DNA of 48,158 nt, from positions 1 through 48,158 of the forward strand of contig JAHITY010000071.1 in the NCBI GenBank assembly GCA_018817165.1. The letters are read 5' to 3'. The notes under the pieces are model-generated. The model was not told the origin of the DNA, did not search any database, and saw nothing but the letters and a program-made list of their open reading frames with translations. The translations under genes and the position numbers were made by a program. Shown piece by piece: positions 44,484 through 48,158 of the stretch; the first letter of the stretch is position 1; each line of letters starts with the position of its first letter. The stretch is from Candidatus Omnitrophota bacterium. Its GTDB lineage: Bacteria > Omnitrophota > Gorgyraeia > B26-G9.

Positions 44484-47400
44484 ATGAGCATATATAATGA
44501 AAAAGCATTTGAAGAATTAATAGAGCAAAGTCTTCTTGTGGATGGGGGATATGTTAAAGGCGATCCAACTAATTTTAATCGTGATTTGGCAATTGATACT
44601 TCCGTGCTTTTGCAGTTTATCAAGGAAACTCAAAAGGATGTGTGGGAAGAACTTGAATCCATTCATAATGCTGAAATAGAGAAAAAATTCTTATACCGGC
44701 TTAATCAGGAACTTGATGTGAGAGGGATGCTTGATTGTTTACGAAACGGGATTATTGATTATGGCAAAAAGTTTAAATTGGCCTATTTTAAACCTGTTAG
44801 TGGTCTTAACCCGGAAACTCAATCATTGTATGAGAAAAACATACTTACAGTTACTCGTCAGGTTCATTATAGTTCTAAAGACGAAAGTTCTGTTGATATG
44901 GTTTTAAGCCTTAACGGTCTTCCTGTAGCAACTATGGAACTTAAAAATCCCTTTACCGGTCAGAATGCGGATAACGCGAAACAACAGTATAAATATGACC
45001 GAGATGCGCAGGAGCTTTTATTCCAGTTCAAAAAGCGCGCGCTTGTGCATTTTGCTGTTGATACGGATGTTGTTTATATGACAACTCGTCTTCAGGGAAG
45101 TAAGACCAGCTATTTGCCTTTTAATAAAGGGGTTAATAAAGGTGCTGGGAATCCTGTTGTTGACGGTAAACACAAAACTCATTATTTATGGGAAGAAGTT
45201 TTTGAGAAAACAAGCTGGATGGATATATTCGCGCGATTTGTTCATTTACAAAGCGAGGAATATTTAATTGAAGGGAAAAAGGTTAGAAAAGAAAAGATGA
45301 TTTTCCCGCGTTACCATCAACTTGATTCAGTAAGAAAGATTACTAAAGACGCTTTAGTTAATGGTACAGGTAAGAACTATTTAATACAGCACAGTGCTGG
45401 CAGCGGGAAAAGCAATTCAATAGCGTGGCTGGCCTATCGCTTGGCAGGTATTCATGACGGTTCAGATAATAGAATTTTTAACTCAGTAATTGTTATTACT
45501 GATCGGCTTGTTCTGGATCAACAGCTTCAGGATACAATTTATCAGTTTGAGCATAAAAGAGGTGTTGTTGAAAAAATAGACAAAGATTCTCAGCAGTTAG
45601 CGGATGCTTTGACGAGCGGAACGAATATTATCATAACAACTTTGCAGAAATTTCCTTTTGTTCTTGATAAGGTTAAAGAATTACCTAAAAGTAATTACGC
45701 GGTTATTGTGGATGAAGCGCACAGCTCGCAGGGCGGTGAGATGGCTGGAGACTTGAAAAAAGTATTGATGATTCGCGATGAAGATGATGTTGAGGACGGG
45801 CTCAGAGAAATGATGAGAGCTCGCGGGCCACAATCAAATGTCAGCTTTTTCGCTTTTACGGCTACTCCTAAAGCAAAAACAATTGAGACTTTTGGAAGAA
45901 AAGGTAAAGACGGAAAGCCGGAGCCGTTTCATCTTTATTCTATGAGACAGGCGATAGAAGAAGGTTTTATTCTTGATGTGCTTCAGAATTATATATCGTA
46001 TAAAACATATTTTCAGTTATCAAAGAAAATTGAAGATGACCCGAATGTAAATAAAAAGAAAGCCGCCATAGCTATAGCACGGTTTTTAACCTTGCATCCG
46101 CACAATCTTGCTCAGAAAACAGAAGTTATTGTTGAACATTTCAGGCAAGTTACAATGAAAAAGATCGGCGGAAAGGCAAAGGCAATGGTTGTTACCGCAT
46201 CAAGAGAACACGTTGTTAGGTATAAGCAAGAGTTTGACCAATATCTTAAGGAAAAAGGATATAAAGATATTAAGGCATTGGTTGCTTTTTCCGGAAAGGT
46301 TTTACTTGATGGGATTCCTCCTGAATATACCGAGGAAGGCATGAATGTATATATTGACGCAAATGGTAAAGCAAAACATATTAAAGAAAAAGAACTTCCG
46401 GAAAAATTTAGCACATCAGAGTATCAGCTTTTACTAGTCGCGGAAAAATATCAGACTGGATTCGACCAGCCGTTATTACATACTATGTATGTGGACAAAA
46501 GGCTGGATGGGGTAAAAGCTGTTCAGGCCTTAAGCCGGTTAAATAGAACACATTCAGGTAAAGATGATACATTTATTCTTGATTTTGTGAATAACCGGGA
46601 AGATATCCTTAATGCTTTCCAGCCCTATTACGAAGAAACTTCTCTTATAGATGTAACAGATCCAAATAAACTGTATGATCTCAAGAATAAGATTAAGACA
46701 TTTAAAGTGATTGATTATTCTGATGTTGATGCTTTTTGTGATATTTTCTTTAAGGATAAAAAACTGCACAATAGGACTGAACATGCATATTTGAACGCAC
46801 TGGTTGATAAAGCTGTTGAAAGGTATGAAAAGATTGAAAAGGACGAATATAAGGAAGATTTCGCGAATACTTGCCGAGTTTTTGTGCGATTATATGCTTT
46901 TCTTGCGCAGATTATGCCGTTTAGCGATGTTGAGCTTGAAAAGTTTTATGCTTATACCCGTTTTCTACTTAAAAAGCTTCCTAAAAGAACAAACGAAGGT
47001 CGTTTTACTTTAGACGATGAGGTAGCTTTAGAGTATTATAGGTTACAGAAAGTCGCGGAAGGAAAAATTGAGTTGCAAAAAGGGGCAAATATCGGACTTA
47101 AACCGGTTACCGAAGCAGGGACAAAGAAAGACAAGGAAGAGTTTGCCCAGTTATCTGAAATTGTAAAGATTTTAAATGATCGATTCGGAACAGATTTTAC
47201 CGAAGCGGATAAACTCTTTTTTGATCAGATAGAAGAAGAGTTAGTTTTAAATGAGAAGCTTGGAACTCAGGCAAAGAGTAATACAATAGAAAACTTTAAA
47301 TTCGGTTTTGAAGATGTGTTTAGGGATAAATTAATAGACCGCATGGAGCAGAATCAGGATATTTTTAATAAAATAATGGATGACAAGGCCTTCTCATCAG

Positions 47401-47993
47401 TGGTTAAAGATTATCTTATTAAGAAAGTATATAAGCGTTTAAACGCGCAGGAAGAGGGTAGCGCTGTCAAAATAGACGAGGATCAAGAAACTTTATTTTT
47501 AAGCGATATAGTTTCTGACGAAGATCTGGGAAATGAAGAAAAATACACAGAATACTTGCCTGTTTATTCTGTTGCGGCTATCGCAACATCATTTGGTGAA
47601 GAGCAGCCAGTGGATTTGCTTGGTTGGAAGCCAGTAAAATTAGGCAAGAAACCGCAAGAGGATATGTTTATCGCGAAAGTTGTTGGGAAGTCAATGGAGC
47701 CGACCATTAAAGACGGGAGTTATTGTATCTTTAGGTTTGATAAGGGCGGATCGCGCAATGGGCTAGTTGTTATTGTTGCTTCAAGTTTAGTGTCTGATTC
47801 AGAAACACAACAACGATTTACCATAAAACGTTATCATAGCGAAAAAGAATATTTTGATGAGGGCACCTGGAAGCATAAAAAAATTACTCTTTCCCCGGAC
47901 AATAAGGAATTTAAGGATATTGTTCTGGAAGATGTTAACAGTGAAGATTTTAAAGTAATAGCAGAATTAGTGGAAGTGTTGGATGTGAATTAA
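44484..47993 (+). CDS. hsdR: Type I restriction subunit HsdR fused to an S24 (LexA-type) peptidase domain
   Basis: HsdR is the ATP-driven DNA translocase and nuclease of type I systems. 1169 aa. The N-terminal PD-(D/E)xK nuclease site is D138 ... E152-L-K154. The SF2 motor shows AGSGKS (K309), DEAH (D410-H413), FTATPKAKT, YQTGFDQP and ALSRLNRT. Residues 730-1010 are helical. The last 130 residues form an S24 domain: FIAKVVGKSMEPTI with S1070 as candidate nucleophile and K1115 in FTIKRYHSE as candidate base. LexA-type domains cut themselves at Ala-Gly; the matching place here reads AAIATSFGEEQ, so the usual Gly is absent and self-cleavage may be lost or shifted. Confidence 0.93.
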   Translation: MSIYNEKAFEELIEQSLLVDGGYVKGDPTNFNRDLAIDTSVLLQFIKETQKDVWEELESIHNAEIEKKFLYRLNQELDVRGMLDCLRNGIIDYGKKFKLAYFKPVSGLNPETQSLYEKNILTVTRQVHYSSKDESSVDMVLSLNGLPVATMELKNPFTGQNADNAKQQYKYDRDAQELLFQFKKRALVHFAVDTDVVYMTTRLQGSKTSYLPFNKGVNKGAGNPVVDGKHKTHYLWEEVFEKTSWMDIFARFVHLQSEEYLIEGKKVRKEKMIFPRYHQLDSVRKITKDALVNGTGKNYLIQHSAGSGKSNSIAWLAYRLAGIHDGSDNRIFNSVIVITDRLVLDQQLQDTIYQFEHKRGVVEKIDKDSQQLADALTSGTNIIITTLQKFPFVLDKVKELPKSNYAVIVDEAHSSQGGEMAGDLKKVLMIRDEDDVEDGLREMMRARGPQSNVSFFAFTATPKAKTIETFGRKGKDGKPEPFHLYSMRQAIEEGFILDVLQNYISYKTYFQLSKKIEDDPNVNKKKAAIAIARFLTLHPHNLAQKTEVIVEHFRQVTMKKIGGKAKAMVVTASREHVVRYKQEFDQYLKEKGYKDIKALVAFSGKVLLDGIPPEYTEEGMNVYIDANGKAKHIKEKELPEKFSTSEYQLLLVAEKYQTGFDQPLLHTMYVDKRLDGVKAVQALSRLNRTHSGKDDTFILDFVNNREDILNAFQPYYEETSLIDVTDPNKLYDLKNKIKTFKVIDYSDVDAFCDIFFKDKKLHNRTEHAYLNALVDKAVERYEKIEKDEYKEDFANTCRVFVRLYAFLAQIMPFSDVELEKFYAYTRFLLKKLPKRTNEGRFTLDDEVALEYYRLQKVAEGKIELQKGANIGLKPVTEAGTKKDKEEFAQLSEIVKILNDRFGTDFTEADKLFFDQIEEELVLNEKLGTQAKSNTIENFKFGFEDVFRDKLIDRMEQNQDIFNKIMDDKAFSSVVKDYLIKKVYKRLNAQEEGSAVKIDEDQETLFLSDIVSDEDLGNEEKYTEYLPVYSVAAIATSFGEEQPVDLLGWKPVKLGKKPQEDMFIAKVVGKSMEPTIKDGSYCIFRFDKGGSRNGLVVIVASSLVSDSETQQRFTIKRYHSEKEYFDEGTWKHKKITLSPDNKEFKDIVLEDVNSEDFKVIAELVEVLDVN

Positions 47994-48158
47994 GTAGAAA
48001 AAGAGTGTGAAAAGAGTGGGACATACTATAACGATTGACAAGAAAAAAGTTCCCCGTTAGACAAAATTTCTTACTTTTGCCTTTCCAAGCAAGGAATTAC
48101 CTTCCAGATAAAAACATTCAATGAGCTTCACCATTTATTAATTCTTCCAAGAAATCGT
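47994..48158. other. Terminal stretch after hsdR with no supported gene
   Basis: No terminator hairpin is evident. The minus strand carries an open frame entering from beyond the window (DFLEELINGEAH then stop at 48118-48120), which could be the C-terminus of a convergent gene. Twelve codons are too few to call it. Confidence 0.3.

Noticed and set aside
48118-48158. C-terminal end of a convergent minus-strand gene
   Set aside because: Only 12 codons are inside the window, too little to support a call.

Overview
The window is AT-rich and almost every gene lies on the + strand. It is dominated by very large proteins (5289, 2019, 1200, 780, 621, 583 and 525 aa). Several share an N-terminal leader of the type LIQAFLLxDxAxA followed by an LSP/LAP motif. 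Giant genes and leaders of this kind are what I associate with Candidatus Omnitrophota (OP3). That placement is inference from gene style, not from a marker-gene search.

Layout. 1-255: 3' end of a cut gene. 331-18187: two runs of leader-bearing envelope-type proteins. The first (540, 6653) follows a promoter at 331-360. The second (8785, 10420, 12792, 14585) follows a promoter at 8653-8682. Recognisable parts are a lytic-transglycosylase-like domain, an HD phosphohydrolase, GGDEF-like domains (one in permuted order), GNAT acetyltransferase domains and a protein-kinase fold lacking its catalytic Asp. 18204-20859: a GH116-type beta-glucosidase with its own promoter, then a small membrane protein with a zinc ribbon. 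21032-37111: a 15.9 kb gene encoding two HExxH motifs, a VWA domain, two MoxR/midasin-like AAA+ modules, long beta-propeller-like repeats and a helical C-terminus. Its start is unclear and may be frameshifted. 37167-38541: the trans-translation pair smpB and ssrA (tmRNA). The tmRNA T-loop is split by a 267-nt group I intron. 38565-47993: a type I restriction-modification island: XRE regulator, HsdM, a HEPN-like protein, HsdS, a DUF3800 protein, a small unknown protein, and HsdR fused to a LexA-type S24 domain. Its upstream region is rich in repeats.

Most notable pattern. All seven large proteins between 540 and 37111, apart from the glucosidase, end in the dipeptide [Ser/Ala]-Ile, usually after a hydrophobic patch (GSAI, EKAI, YQSI, NQSI, SSI, VQSI, QTAI), with varied codons. 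None of the non-family neighbours end this way. Together with the shared leader, this looks like a two-ended processing or sorting signal for a lineage-specific set of giant envelope proteins. I regard it as the best candidate here for an undescribed system. The intron-split tmRNA next to smpB and the HEPN/DUF3800/S24-decorated type I system are the next most interesting.
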